Source: Pilaira anomala
Lineage: Eukaryota; Mucoromycota; Mucoromycetes; Mucorales; Mucoraceae
Assembly: GCA_025716855.1 (NCBI GenBank)
Contig: JAIXMQ010000001.1
Span: 771,501-835,500, forward strand
DNA: 64,000 nt
Reading direction: 5' to 3'
Under the pieces are notes generated by a model. It was given only the letters and a program-made list of their open reading frames with translations. It was not told where the DNA came from and ran no database searches. Position numbers and translations under genes: made by a program. Shown here piece after piece: positions 11,780 through 23,401 of this stretch (the stretch's first letter is position 1; each line of letters begins with the position of its first letter).

Positions 11780-13206
11780 ATGACACTTGAATCGCAACTG
11801 GAAGCAACATTAGCGAAAAGACGTCAGATATCTAAAATGCGTAGACTTGTTGTAAACTCGTCTAAACATATCGATTTTTCTTCAAACGATTTTTTAGGTC
11901 TTGCTCGTAATACACGTTTTAGAAACAACTACCTGTCTGAATTAAATCAGCTACCAAATATTCTCGGTTCAACAGGCTCAAGACTATTGGACGGTAACTC
12001 TAGTTACTGCGAGGCACTCGAAAATCGTATCGCACTTTTTCATGAAGCCGAAACTGCCTTGATATTTAATTCGGGTTTTGACGCCAACGCAGGTTTATTC
12101 AGTACAGTACCTCAACATGGCGATGTCATCATTTATGATGAATTAATCCATGCTAGTGTTCATGAAGGAATGCGTGTTTCTCGAGCTGCAAAACGTATCT
12201 CTTTTCTTCATTCAGATACGCTTGATTTTGAACGTGTCTTGAAGGACATGATATTTCAATTTCCTGGGAAAAATATATTTGTCGCAGTCGAAACTGTATA
12301 TTCAATGGATGGGGATATCGCTCCTTTAAAAGAGTTGGTACAAATTTTGAGAAAATATTGGCCCAATAAAGAAAATGGCTACTTAATTGTAGATGAGGTA
12401 AAAAAAAAAAAAAAAAAAAATACTGTTGGGGTTCCCAAATATATATTAATATATAATTAATTTATTTTTAAATATTTTTACAGGCTCATAGTACAGGTGT
12501 TTATGGTGAGAATGGACGTGGTGTAGTACATGAGTTGGGGTTACAAGATGAAATGTTTGCTCGTCTTCATACCTTTGGAAAGGCTTTAGCTAGTAATGGT
12601 GGTAGGAATTATAAATTACCACCTTGTTTTTATCATCATTTATGTTAACCGAGTATTAGCTGCCATTCTTGGGTCTAGTGTACTTCGACACTACTTAATT
12701 AATTATGCTAGACCATTGATTTATTCTACATTCATGTCTTATAGTTCTTTAGCTTCCATTAAGTGTGCTTACGATATTCTTGAAAGTGGTGAAACAGTAT
12801 CTGTAAGTTTTTCATGTATATATATATATATATATTTTCTACCAGGAAAGAGGATTTAAAAAAAAGTCATAATATCGTGTAGATGCAAAACCACGTACGT
12901 TTGATTATTAAGAGATTTAGAGAAACCACACAATTACCTCATGGTACACTGTTACCATCTACCAGCCCAATTCAAGGCGTTGTATTAAGCAGTAACGAAG
13001 CTGTCAGATCTTTAGCGAGTTATTTAAATGAGAAAGGATTTAATGTTAAACCTATCGTATTCCCTACCGTACCTGTTGGACAAGAAAGAGTTCGTATTTG
13101 CCTTCATGGTCATAATACAATTGATCAAGTAGATGGCTTAGTAAGACAAATTCATCAATTTTTCACTGTAGCAGATTCATCCGTAATGGAAGTATCCAAG
13201 CTTTAA
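11780..13206 (+). CDS. AONS/BioF-like class II aminotransferase (PLP)
   Basis: Four exons (11780-12397, 12484-12601, 12654-12802, 12883-13206) join in frame to 402 residues. This is an alpha-oxoamine synthase fold enzyme of the family containing 8-amino-7-oxononanoate synthase (BioF), KBL, ALA synthase and serine palmitoyltransferase. Visible marks are 'IDFSSNDFLGLA' near the start, 'GSTGSRLLDGNSSYCEALE', the DEAHSTG cofactor motif (205-211, split by intron 1), and TFGKALASNGG with the probable PLP lysine K239. The 'INYARPLIYSTF' segment also fits. The short N-terminus, with no mitochondrial presequence, favours a BioF-like role (pimeloyl thioester plus alanine in biotin synthesis, possibly peroxisomal in fungi) over ALA synthase. 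The first intron begins GTA followed by about 21 A. Enzyme family is certain; exact substrate is inferred. Confidence 0.88.
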
Positions 13207-15155
13207 CAATTTACTATTTTTTACATAATGTAATTTTATAACTAAAATAAAACTTTCATTTGATTTTTTTTTAAAATTCATTTAACAAGTAGCATTTGTC
13301 TGTAGATGAGTCTTTTTTGAAGGAAAGAACAATCCGATGACAGCCAAAAAGAAAATATACATCCGCTATTTGAAAATACCGCACAAATGTAAACATCACC
13401 TGACATAAATCCCATTTATAAAACTAAAATATGCAAAAAAAAAAGAGAGAATACACTAAGGCTGAATGTACAGAAATTACTCTACTTTGTTATAGGTGCT
13501 TAATTTTATTGTTTGTATATTCTGTAGTCTAAAATGAAAGGGCTTTAAACAAGTTTCACCAAAAAGGATATATGCGAACATTTTATACTCTATACACATA
13601 CATGTAAAAAATGGTACTGGTTCCTTCCCGTCTAATGCAAGTATATATTAGCGATATATAGATCGACCAAAGAAAAAAAAATTTTTTAGCTGCAAACACT
13701 TGATATAAAAAGAACAATCGTACCAGACATGCAGAAAAAATAACACTTGATGCAATGTTGTAGATACATTCTATCATAATGAAATAAGGTATATATCAAG
13801 ATAGGTATTATACGGAATCACTTACGGATAAGTGACATGAGTACCATGCATCTTTGGTTCCATCACCTTTAAATATATAGATTATCCTTTATTTAATTAT
13901 CTTATTAACAAAATAACACTTCCTCTACTCATATATTGTATAAAATTTATATAGGTAGTATTTCTTTACCTAGACTCTTTTCAATCTAAGTCAACTATTG
14001 TAACACATGAAAGAATGATATTTGTTTTTTTTTTCCAACTTCAAATTAATCTATCAAAAACATTTTTCTTTATTAGTAATTTAAAGTTCAGGGCGTAAAA
14101 AAGGAACGACCTTAACCGTATTCCTTTTTTTTTTTTTTATCAGTAAAGAATTTTGAAGCATAACAGATCATATACATTTAACTCCATCTTTTTTTTTTCT
14201 AACTAATTGAAGGAGAGTATAAATATACATTGTGTATCGAAAGAAAATTGAGTAAGATATATACAACTCTTTTTTCTTATTATTATTTTTTCAGATCAAT
14301 GGGCCCGACATATATGCATGTATAGTCGTTGGTACCAGCCCTTGTTTTGCTTAATAAGAATTCTCGGCCATCCTTATTTCTTCACACGAAAAAAAAAGAG
14401 ACATAAATTCAGTAACTAGACTTGACTTTCTTTTCAAAAAAAAAAAACAATAGTAAAAAATTTCCATATGTTATTGTTTATAGATTTTAATTTGTTGCAT
14501 ATTATTACTCATTTGTGAAGGGAGCGATCCGCCTTTTTCACATTTTTAGAATTAAAATTGATATACATGCCTGTGAATCACAAAATATATGTATACAAAA
14601 CCATATGGTTATTGAGAATAGAACTACACAATTTTATATTCTTTCTTTTTTTTTTTTTACTTGTAATGCATTTTTTTTTTAAGAAAAAAAGATCGATACA
14701 TATCAAATCGTTTTAGGCAACATTTGCTGCTGTAATCAATTACGCTTGATTCAGCATACCATTATATAATAGGATAAATGAACCAAAATAGGTATAAAAA
14801 ATAAATAGGGGCATATATAAACAAAATGATGGATTGCTCACCCATTTATAAAAATATGTTACGTTTATTGATGGTTTTGAGAAAGTATATATTCATAGAA
14901 TTTAATTCGCTTATCCAATAATTCCTCAGTACTACATATATATATATATATATATATTGTTGATATAAAGAAAGTAACTATATATTATGTAACTAGATTT
15001 TTTTTTTTATCTTTGTTACCTTAAGATGATGTTATTTTCATTGTCACCTGCCTCTTCTTGAAAAGAACTTTCGAAATGACTATTGCTTACACTGTATATA
15101 TAATATATATGTGCGTTTAAATAAATATTTGTTTAAGGATGCATTATGCCATTCT
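13207..15155. other. Intergenic, 1.9 kb; no gene seen
   Basis: No coding signal. It contains a (TA)n run near 14937-14957 and several T10-T13 runs. Confidence 0.55.
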
Positions 15156-15661
15156 TTACCTATGACAACATTTCAAGTATTCTTTATCATAAAACTCGCT
15201 CACAGAAGTATTCAATGTATCCAATGAACTTTTGACTAAATAAAAAAGCTATACATTAGATATACAGTTATACATATATACTGATCGTGTCTGTAAAATC
15301 ATATACTTACGTTCTTTTGTTATGGTATCTTTTTTACATTTGTTCAAATTGTCTAATAAGTGACCTAATGATTCATGATATCTGTTTACATTATTTTTAA
15401 TGCTAAGACTTTTAAAAAGAAAGAGAAAGAGAGATAAATATTTTTTTTTTGTTTTTGTTTATATACAAACAAAGAGTTGATACCACAATTCTGCAGATTC
15501 CTTTTTTAATTTTTCAATTTCACGAGAATTTGCATCTATTACGTGCTGAAGAGATACTAACATGATTGTATCTACTCACTCCAATAAGTTTGTTTTACAC
15601 ATCTAACTAGTTAAATATAAGAATTTATTATACCTTGATCTTGCTGTTCAATTGGATTCAT
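15156..15661 (-). CDS. Small coiled-coil protein, tentative 4-exon model
   Basis: Not visible as one frame. Four short exons (15661-15634, 15571-15484, 15408-15311, 15235-15156) join in a single frame to 97 residues. The product begins MNPIEQQDQ. It has a charged helix around 'VIDANSREIEKLKKESAEL', then 'INNVNRYHESLGHLLDNLNK' and a final 'SSLDTLNTSVSEFYDKEYL'. Heptad-like spacing of Leu/Ile suggests a coiled coil, as in small kinetochore, Mediator or BLOC-type subunits, but no family is recognised. Donors 1 and 3 are ordinary (GTATAA, GTAAGT). The second donor must be GTATCA to keep frame, the weak point of the model. A C/T-rich leader precedes the ATG. Confidence 0.42.
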
Positions 15662-15751
15662 TTTTTTGGGAGATTTTTTTATATTCTTTTTTGAAAAAGA
15701 AAGAGAAATAAAAAATGTTGACACTCGATTTCTCATTGTCTAACTAATTTC

Positions 15752-16111
15752 GTGAACCGACTAAAAGATTGTACAGTACAGTACCTTCAACAAGTAATGT
15801 TACAGCGAATTAAACTCTTCGTCACTGGAGTTCGCATTAATCACTCAATAACTTCTTTACTTATTCTTCACACGCCATATTTAAGCAAGGTTTTTTTTTT
15901 TGGTTATATTATTGATTTTTTTTTTGTTCTTTCTTTCTCTTTTTATTTCTTTTTTTTTTTCATTTCAAAAAACATAAATCTTTTCTACAGCTACCCTCTT
16001 AATCTCTTGTTTTACTATATACGTTATCCAGACAAGAGATTGTATCAAGAAATAAATAATGTTGTTAGTTGTAAATTTTATTATATCTCTAATAAATTTA
16101 TCATAAGGTGA
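15752..16111 (+). other. Uncertain short reading frame, possibly a small gene
   Basis: Divergent from the small coiled-coil gene. An internal ATG at 15797 opens 31 residues (MLQRIKLFVTGVRIN...), then the frame crosses a poly-T stretch that resembles an intron ending CTACAG, and resumes as YPLNLLFYYIRYPDKRLYQE to a stop at 16109-16111. The apparent intron borders do not keep phase, so this may be an uninterrupted small membrane ORF, a broken gene or chance. Confidence 0.2.
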
Positions 16112-16139
16112 TTCATTATAATAAACCTAAATGGCAAAC

Positions 16140-17460
16140 ACTCTTTTCTGAATAGAGTGCATGTATTAGTTATGGAAAGTATTACGTTCTTGTACGTCAA
16201 GACGAGATGGTTGTCAGCGAGTGAAGCGGGTAGGTCAGCCTGTATCATTTTAAATATGCCTTTTTTTCAATTTTTTAACTTTGGAATAGCCTCAATAAAC
16301 TGAGAGAATTATGGAGGCCGTCAGAAAGCTCTATATTATGCTATTAATATCTTAGTTCTCACAAGTAAAATAAAAAAAGAAAAGGAAGACTTAAATAGGA
16401 AGAGGAGAGGTTTATTGCCAGTAGACGTAGAATTAATAAAATTCGGGAAAAGTAACTAAAAAAAAATCTTTATATTTATTTAATGTTACTTATAAAGTCC
16501 TACTTTAAGCTTTTATAGTAAACAAAATGGCTGAAGCGGATAAAATGCTCTTGGTTTTCTTTGGGGATTGACTAAGAAACAAGTCAGGTGTACGATTTCG
16601 TGGTTTTACAAGACTCAACTGTGTACAGTCTACGAATATTTTATCGATAACAAAATCATTATTCTTCAAAAAGGCGGTTAGCGAAGAACTCTTCGAGTAT
16701 GCTTTTTATACAATGAGAGACATTTACGATACTATTACAAAGTAATTACCAAGCTCTCCAGAATATATGAGTAAAACAAAGTTTGGTAAATTGATCAAAG
16801 GCAAAGAATTTAGACAGCGGGCCTCAAAACGAATCAACAGAAAGGCCGTTAAAGGATGAATGCTTTACAAATTGAAATATACATTAGGGCAGTAGGAAGC
16901 TTGGTAGAATCGACGTCTGCCTTTCGAAAAGAAATCAGAAAGCACGGTGCTAATCGAATCAATGTTGGATATGTCAGAAAGTCACCTGGCTATGAGATAA
17001 CAGAGACCCATCAAAGATTTTTAAAAGGAACAATAATGAAGGTTAAAAATAGCCGATAAAGTCTTTGCTTCAACAAGCCCTAATATGTCTTCTTCAGTTT
17101 TGGAAAGAGATTTCTTTTCCAGCAGTGTTACTAACAGAAGCAAAAACCATATAGAAGCAGCCGATGTGTTATATTGTGATGGGGATACCCAAGCCATGAT
17201 TGACTTTATTAGTCATGCCATTAAATACATTCGATCATGTGTAATTTCATATGCTGGGTTATCAAATGAATTTTCTGATGTAGTCAAGTGTCTAAAGCAT
17301 AAAAAAATGTTTCTCAAACATCTAACTTTTGTTGCAAATTTTATAGAAGTTGTTAAATGATCATAATACATATATTGAGACGCTTGATGTACATTCTCTT
17401 CTCCTTGGGGATGATGAAGTAATTACCAAATTCAAATTAAGAACTGGCTGTGTCAGACGA
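16140..17460 (+). pseudogene. Decayed coding sequence, family uncertain
   Basis: Several plus-strand stretches look protein-like but are split by stops and frame changes: 16308-16461 (contains 'YGGRQKALYYAINILVLTSK'), 16527-16742 ('ADKMLLVFFGD' stop 'LRNKSGVRFRGFTRLNC'), 16856-17059 ('INVGYVRKSPGYEITETHQR') and 17085-17360 ('AADVLYCDGDTQAMIDFI'). Codon use and residue mix differ from the surrounding AT noise. The 16.5-kb piece loosely recalls a RuvC-like part of Fanzor/TnpB-type proteins, but this is a weak impression, not a motif match. No inverted repeats were identified around it. Best described as the remains of one mobile or lineage-specific gene. Confidence 0.35.
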
Positions 17461-18446
17461 TCAACATAATTCTTCTTCTTCCATACTTGTTTCTTTTACC
17501 ATTTACTCGAAACTCAATAAAAAAATATCATTGTTTGTCTTTGTTTATTACTTTTTCAGCTTTAATGATGTAAACAAACATAACTTATTCTGCACTACAA
17601 AATGGTATAAAAAGACTCTTTTTTTTTATTTTTTATTTTTTTTTTCAATCTGTACTCTTTCAATAGAATGTACACACAGAGGACTAGATTTAATTTGACA
17701 TGTACAGTAGCTGTTATTATTGTATGTACATACATGTGGCATGTATACCTTGTTTAAAATTTGCACTTAAAATACACTTTCGCTTCTCTTTTTTAGATGA
17801 ATAAGACAGACAGATAGCTGGGCCGAGTTTTGATAAAGAAAGCAGTTCATTTATCGTAGTAGCCCAATTTTTCAGCCAGCGCATTATAAGGCTGCATTAA
17901 TACTTTATTATCTGTTCAATCTTCTTTTATTTAATACTTACATCATTGTTATGTACCTTTTTTTTTTTAAAAAAAAACAAACTTATCTCTTTGTCACTGT
18001 CATACCTAAGTCGTTTTTTTTTGTATTACATTGTTGAACATCACAGTCATTCTGATGGTATCTACATGACCGCAGATTTAAGTCACTCGTAAAACGCTTT
18101 GACTTTCTCAAAAGGTTATGCCGAAATAAACATACAAGAAAACACCTTAATAGTGCACAAAGATAAAATGTATTAGCTTGTACTACCTACAGAGCATACA
18201 AGAGGATCATTTCGATCAAACCACGATATTACGGTTACATGACTTCAATGCAAAGCTCAACGTCAAATCGGCAATGTACATACATATCATGTGATCCATA
18301 TATATAAGACTCTTCGGCTCTCTCATTCGTACCACTTGCACAGCCTATAAAGCTTCAAGAGGAGCCTAAAGTAAATTTGAGGGAGTTTCGTTATTCCCGT
18401 CTCTTTTTATATTTGTTTATTTATCGTTTATCGTCATTCTTCTTCA
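17461..18446. other. Intergenic; promoter region of the PI 4-kinase gene
   Basis: No gene seen. The last 150 bases contain the TATA-like run described separately and a C/T-rich leader. Confidence 0.5.
18298..18306 (+). promoter_or_regulatory. TATA-like element of the PI 4-kinase gene
   Basis: ATATATATAAG-type run about 140 bases before the ATG at 18447, followed by pyrimidine-rich sequence. Position and motif only. Confidence 0.35.
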
Positions 18447-19834
18447 ATGTTTAAAATTCAAAACCCATCTGTGGGTACTGGACATTACAGTCGTATAGAA
18501 CAACATGACGAAGAAGACGATACAATGCATCAAGAATTACTGCAGAATCACCCCAATTCAGTGTTAGTTGCTAATCATCATGGACAATGTAATGTTGTAC
18601 CACCCCTTTCACAAACCTTACAACTCAACCCACCGCAGTCTCCACCTCATTCACCTAGAGCCTCGTTCACAGCTACAAATATTCCAGATGCTACGCGTCG
18701 ATTCTTTCAGACAAAGTTACCCATTGTATTTCGTAAAGATATGGCTTCCACAGCTTCCTTTTCTTCGTTACCAGCTGTCATTGTAGCCGATCTTCAAAAT
18801 GGCAATATACCCGATTTAAAAAAGACACAAGATGCAGAGGATTTACAAGTAGGTGATCAAGGTTGGGCTATTGTTCATCGACGTCGGTTTAGAGGAAAGA
18901 ATGGAATAGGTGAGACGAGACATCCGGCTAATATGAACTCACCCGTAAGCAATACAATTTTGGATGAAGAAATCGACCCTTCTGATCAAGTCACTTGTTC
19001 TGTATTTGTCAAGTGGGAACCGGAACAACAACCAAAGCAATATACAATGACCATGGCACCATTATATGAATCAAACCATACCCAAGAAGAAGAAGAAGAT
19101 GAAGATGAAAGAGTAAGTAACATACAAATATAAATAAATAAAACATTAATGTATACATAAAATAGAATTTTGAAGATCCTATTCCCGAAACTGAAGATAA
19201 ATTTAACTCTATCGTACAGTCTGTGCGTACAGCAATTGATAACAATATGCAACCAACTCGTATTAGTCAAGGATCAAGTGGATCCTACTTTTGTAGAAAT
19301 AGTTCAGGAAAAATTGTAGGCGTATTTAAACCCAAGAATGAGGAACCTTACGGTCGATTAAATCCAAAATGGACTAAATGGATTCATAGGCATTTATTTC
19401 CTTGCTTTTTCGGCCGTTCTTGTTTAATTCCTAATTTAGGATATTTATCTGAAGCTGCTGCTTCTTTAATCGATAGAAGGCTAGGAACAATGGTTGTACC
19501 TTACACTGATGTAATACATTTATCTTCTCCTTCATTTCATTATGACTATTTAGATAGAAGATCTCAACATGGTTTGCCCCCTAAAATAGGTAGTTTTCAA
19601 TGCTTTTTGACAAACTATAAAGACGCTACTGTCTTCTTCCGCGATCATCCTTACCTTTCTTCTGAAGGATCTGATCACAGTGTTTCTAAAAAATCCGTTT
19701 GGGGCTGTCTTGGCAGTGGTGGAGTCATGGATAATAACGATGAAGATGGTACTGCTCTTTATCAATATGAAGACGATAGTGATCATACGCATGTAGCCAA
19801 CGTTTCAAGTTCAGGCACAAATCACTACCCTCCA

Positions 19835-19871
<37 letters not shown>

Positions 19872-21058
19872 CAAAAAAGACAACTGATCAAAATAATAAA
19901 CACCAATTTAAATGGACCTATCAGTTGCAAAATCAATTTAAACGTGAATTTGAACAATTGATTATTTTAGATTATCTTATTCGTAATACAGGTAAATATG
20001 AATACTATTATGATATCATATAATGTTTTTTAAACTTATTTCCTTATGCAGATCGTGGATTGGATAATTGGATGGTCAAATATTGTCCACCGGGAAAGAG
20101 CCATAAACATAATATGAGTTCATCCAGTAGCTCAAGTTTAGATGAACAAACTCATCAACATAAATCGAATCAAATAAGAGGTCATATTCATGTAGCAGCT
20201 ATCGATAATGGCTTAGCGTTTCCTTATAAACACCCTGATCAATGGAGATCTTATCCTTATGGTTGGATGGCTATGCCAGATGCTTTAGTAAATCGACCTT
20301 TTACAGAAGCTACTCGTAAACAGTTTTTAACCATATTATCTGATCCATTATGGTGGCGTGAAACAGTAAGAGAGATGCGATCCTTATTTGAAATGGATGA
20401 TGATTTTGATGAAAAGATGTTTCAAAAACAAATGGCTGTATTGAAAGGACAGGGATATAATATTGTACGTACATTAAAGGATCCTTCAGCTGGGCCTGTT
20501 GATTTGGTTGCTATGCAGCGTGTTGTAATCAATCAAGAAGAAATTTTAATCGAGTATGATGAACGTACTTTAACCAGCCGAGATTTACATGTACAAAATA
20601 ATGATACCAATACTTCTTCATCACCAGCACTTGATATATCCGACGCTCTACCCACATCGAGAAGGTTACGTACTCAAAGATCTACTTCATTTGATGTTAT
20701 TTCCACCGTTGGCTCGCCTTTCCATGATGAAGATGAGGAAGAGGAATTAGATCAACGCGTACAACAATTAAAGCAGCTTCAGAAGAGACAAAAACAACAA
20801 AAGCGTTGGCAAGATAAAATCAAAAATGGTCTTACAATGGATTTAGGAGGTCGAGGTTTATTTGGGCAAAAGAAAAAGAAGACAAAAAAGAATTTAAATC
20901 GTTACCGTGCATTTGATAGCGATGGTGATATATCCGATGGTTATGCAGATGATTCGGATGACTCCGAAGAAGACGATGGTCCTAGGTTAAAACGTGTTAC
21001 TGTAATTATTGAAACCATTCAAGTCGTAAAAAGTAGAACGTATTTTACATGCTGCTAA
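18447..21058 (+). CDS. LSB6: Type II phosphatidylinositol 4-kinase (Lsb6-like)
   Basis: Three exons (18447-19112, 19166-19991, 20052-21058) join in frame to 832 residues. The kinase core starts in exon 2 with the glycine-rich 'SQGSSGSYF', the ATP lysine in 'VGVFKPKNEEPYG', and 'GYLSEAAASLIDRRLG'. Catalytic DRGLDN lies at residues 498-503, split by intron 2. The metal-binding IDNG is near 549, followed by 'GLAFPYKHPDQWRSYPYGW'. Such enzymes make PI4P on Golgi, endosome or vacuole membranes. Compared with yeast Lsb6 (about 600 residues) this copy has a long disordered N-terminal half and an insert in the kinase domain with 12 glutamines encoded by CAA repeats (about 19838-19873). The C-terminal 150 residues are acidic and Lys/Gln-rich. 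It is tail-to-tail with KPTN: 20 bases separate the stops, so their 3' UTRs must overlap. Confidence 0.93.
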
Positions 21059-21078
21059 AGTTTATTATTTATATTTAT

Positions 21079-21834
21079 TTATTGTGATTCAAATACAATT
21101 GATTTTTCAAGCTCTTTTTGTCTTTGCCATTCAATTAATAATTCATATTTTTGTCGTTTAGAAGCTTCTACATATTGTAAAACTTCGAGTAACCTTTCTC
21201 TTGCCTTTTTCATATTTGGCTGCGAATATTTATGTTAGTCTTATATAAGCTTATAATTATCATTGCTTTACCTGGAATATATGGACACCATACATGGTGC
21301 TCACAATTAATTCATCTAGCCCATCTCGATTTAAATCAAGATGAGTAATTCGATAGATTGGGTATGCAAATTGTCGACGCCATAATACTGTATAAACTTG
21401 TGTACCAGCCACTAACAAAAAAAAAAGGCTTTAATTTCTTTATTTCTGATTTTTATATTTGCATGTACCTTGTTTGTAAATCAGTACTTGCCTGCCATAT
21501 GTGCCAATTAGGATCTCTTTTTCTCCATCCCAATCTACATCCATGACATGAGAGCATAATACACTATCAAAGTTACCGGATAATGGTAAAGTTCTACTAG
21601 TAGACAATCCATCAGTTTCAATCGATCTATATACCATTGCTTGCTCAATAGCGCAAGTGACAATAACATGCAATTCATCATCAGGGCGGGCTATTACAGA
21701 AAATAAATGAGTTAAATAGTTGATGGCCACGTTAACGATATCTACATACCTGCATTAGAAGCTCTAGGTTGAAATATTAATACAGATGTGATGGGACTGA
21801 ATATTCTTATAGCGTGTGATTTAGTTTCATTTCC

Positions 21835-21902
<68 letters not shown>

Positions 21903-23188
21903 CATTGAAAAATAGGTTAGTTTCTCATGTCCAGCTTATGTATTAAAAAATAAAATACTTTACGTTTGTCGTAAAATCCAAGAAATATTTCTCCATCTTG
22001 ACCTCCAGCACAAATAACTCGATTTCCATTTGGTTGATCGAATATATGCATAAATAAAATACTATAAATTTTTTAGCAACTTCATTCTATACTTCAGATA
22101 ACATATCCATTTCTTTACTTGGTACGATGATTTGATATATTTCCCATCAACGGAAAGAATATGGAAGATGGCAATTCGATAAATTGATTTGTCTCGGAAC
22201 TCTATTTATTTGATGTTTTAATACACATGTCTTTATGAGTATTTCATCAAGTAGCTACCTGAACATAAAGGTGTATAATGCCATCCATTGAAGTCAATAA
22301 AAATGCTGTTTGTAATCGGCCTTCATAATTAATCCTAAGTACAATCCTATTAATTATTGCAACCAACATTTTTTTTTTTTTTTGGTAACTTTACTGAACA
22401 TGAGATATTTGCATAGGAGCAGCAACCAAGGGTATAATTTGACTCGAATCACCAATAGCAAACAATGCTTGTTCTAAAAAGGGCTTTGTATCTGAATTTG
22501 TATTATTACCGTAAATTCTTAAACTATATGATAAATCTTCACTATCTTCCCCCATCTTCTTCAATTAACTATTAACAAATCATTCCTTCTTTTGATTTTA
22601 ATATTTGATTACCTCTGCTACAGCTAACGCTACCAACAGTTTGATTTTATCGTCACATGTTTCTTCCACTGCATCAATTGCTATCACTTCAGATTTACCT
22701 AAAATTTTCATGTTAATATTGCATGCATTTTCCATGTATCTGTAGTACATACCCGCTTCTAATCCTAAAGTAATACAAAGACAGTTCCAATAACCATCAC
22801 GCGATATAAATGCAGTAAGTTCAGAAGATGAAGCAGCAATAAAGTGACGGACAGGTCTTGATAGAGCTAAAAAAAAAAAAGCGTTTTTAATAAGATTTTT
22901 TCCTTTAAGGTTAAGCGCTTTCTTACGTTTGTTATATTCAGGAACAGGAGCGGTAGGTAGCTTATCAAAGCGAGTAGAAGGAAAATCATCAGGTTTGTCC
23001 ATGTAAGTTAATAATCTCGAATCAAGTGTCACCAAACCGAAAATATTCCTATAACATAGGTAAGAATGGCTTGTTTACAATAAAAGAAGTACAAAAGTTA
23101 GTTACGTTCGTTCAAATCCATAGCGTGCATAGTGAGTTTCACGAAACAAAGGATCGTCGTCGGTTAAAGTAAGATCGCCAAATGTCAT
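21079..23188 (-). CDS. KPTN: Kaptin homologue (KICSTOR subunit)
   Basis: A 12-exon model on the minus strand keeps frame throughout and gives 475 residues: 23188-23106, 23048-22927, 22866-22753, 22698-22613, 22558-22395, 22346-22259, 22201-22119, 22061-21964, 21836-21750, 21690-21469, 21411-21272, 21219-21079. The product has beta-propeller/FG-GAP-like segments. 'MDVDWDGEKEILIGTYG' followed by QVLIYK is the segment typical of kaptin, and 'LDLNRDGLDELIVSTMYG' is a second such repeat near the C-terminus. The tail is a charged helix. In animals kaptin, ITFG2, SZT2 and KICS2 form KICSTOR, which places GATOR1 on lysosomes for amino-acid control of TORC1; kaptin was first named as an actin-associated protein. 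Length matches human kaptin (about 436). Its ninth... intron 21837-21963, before exon 9, contains an A65 tract (minus-strand sense) running into the acceptor AG. Confidence 0.8.
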
Positions 23189-23401
23189 TGTTTCTTTATG
23201 GCAAGTGGAGAGAAGGAAGGAAAAAAAGAAGATAAACACATTGATGTTAAACAAACACACATTTGAAACCACGCAGACAGCAAAATAAGAATAAAAATAT
23301 TCCAAAAGACCTTTTTGTATTGTTTTCATATCAAAGGAGATTAGGTAGCTATATCTAGTTGAAACATTTAAAGGCTTGGAACTCTAAATAATATTCTAGT
23401 C
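23189..23401. promoter_or_regulatory. Shared divergent promoter of KPTN and EMC10
   Basis: Only 213 bases separate the two start codons, so both promoters must lie here. No specific factor site was identified. Confidence 0.5.
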
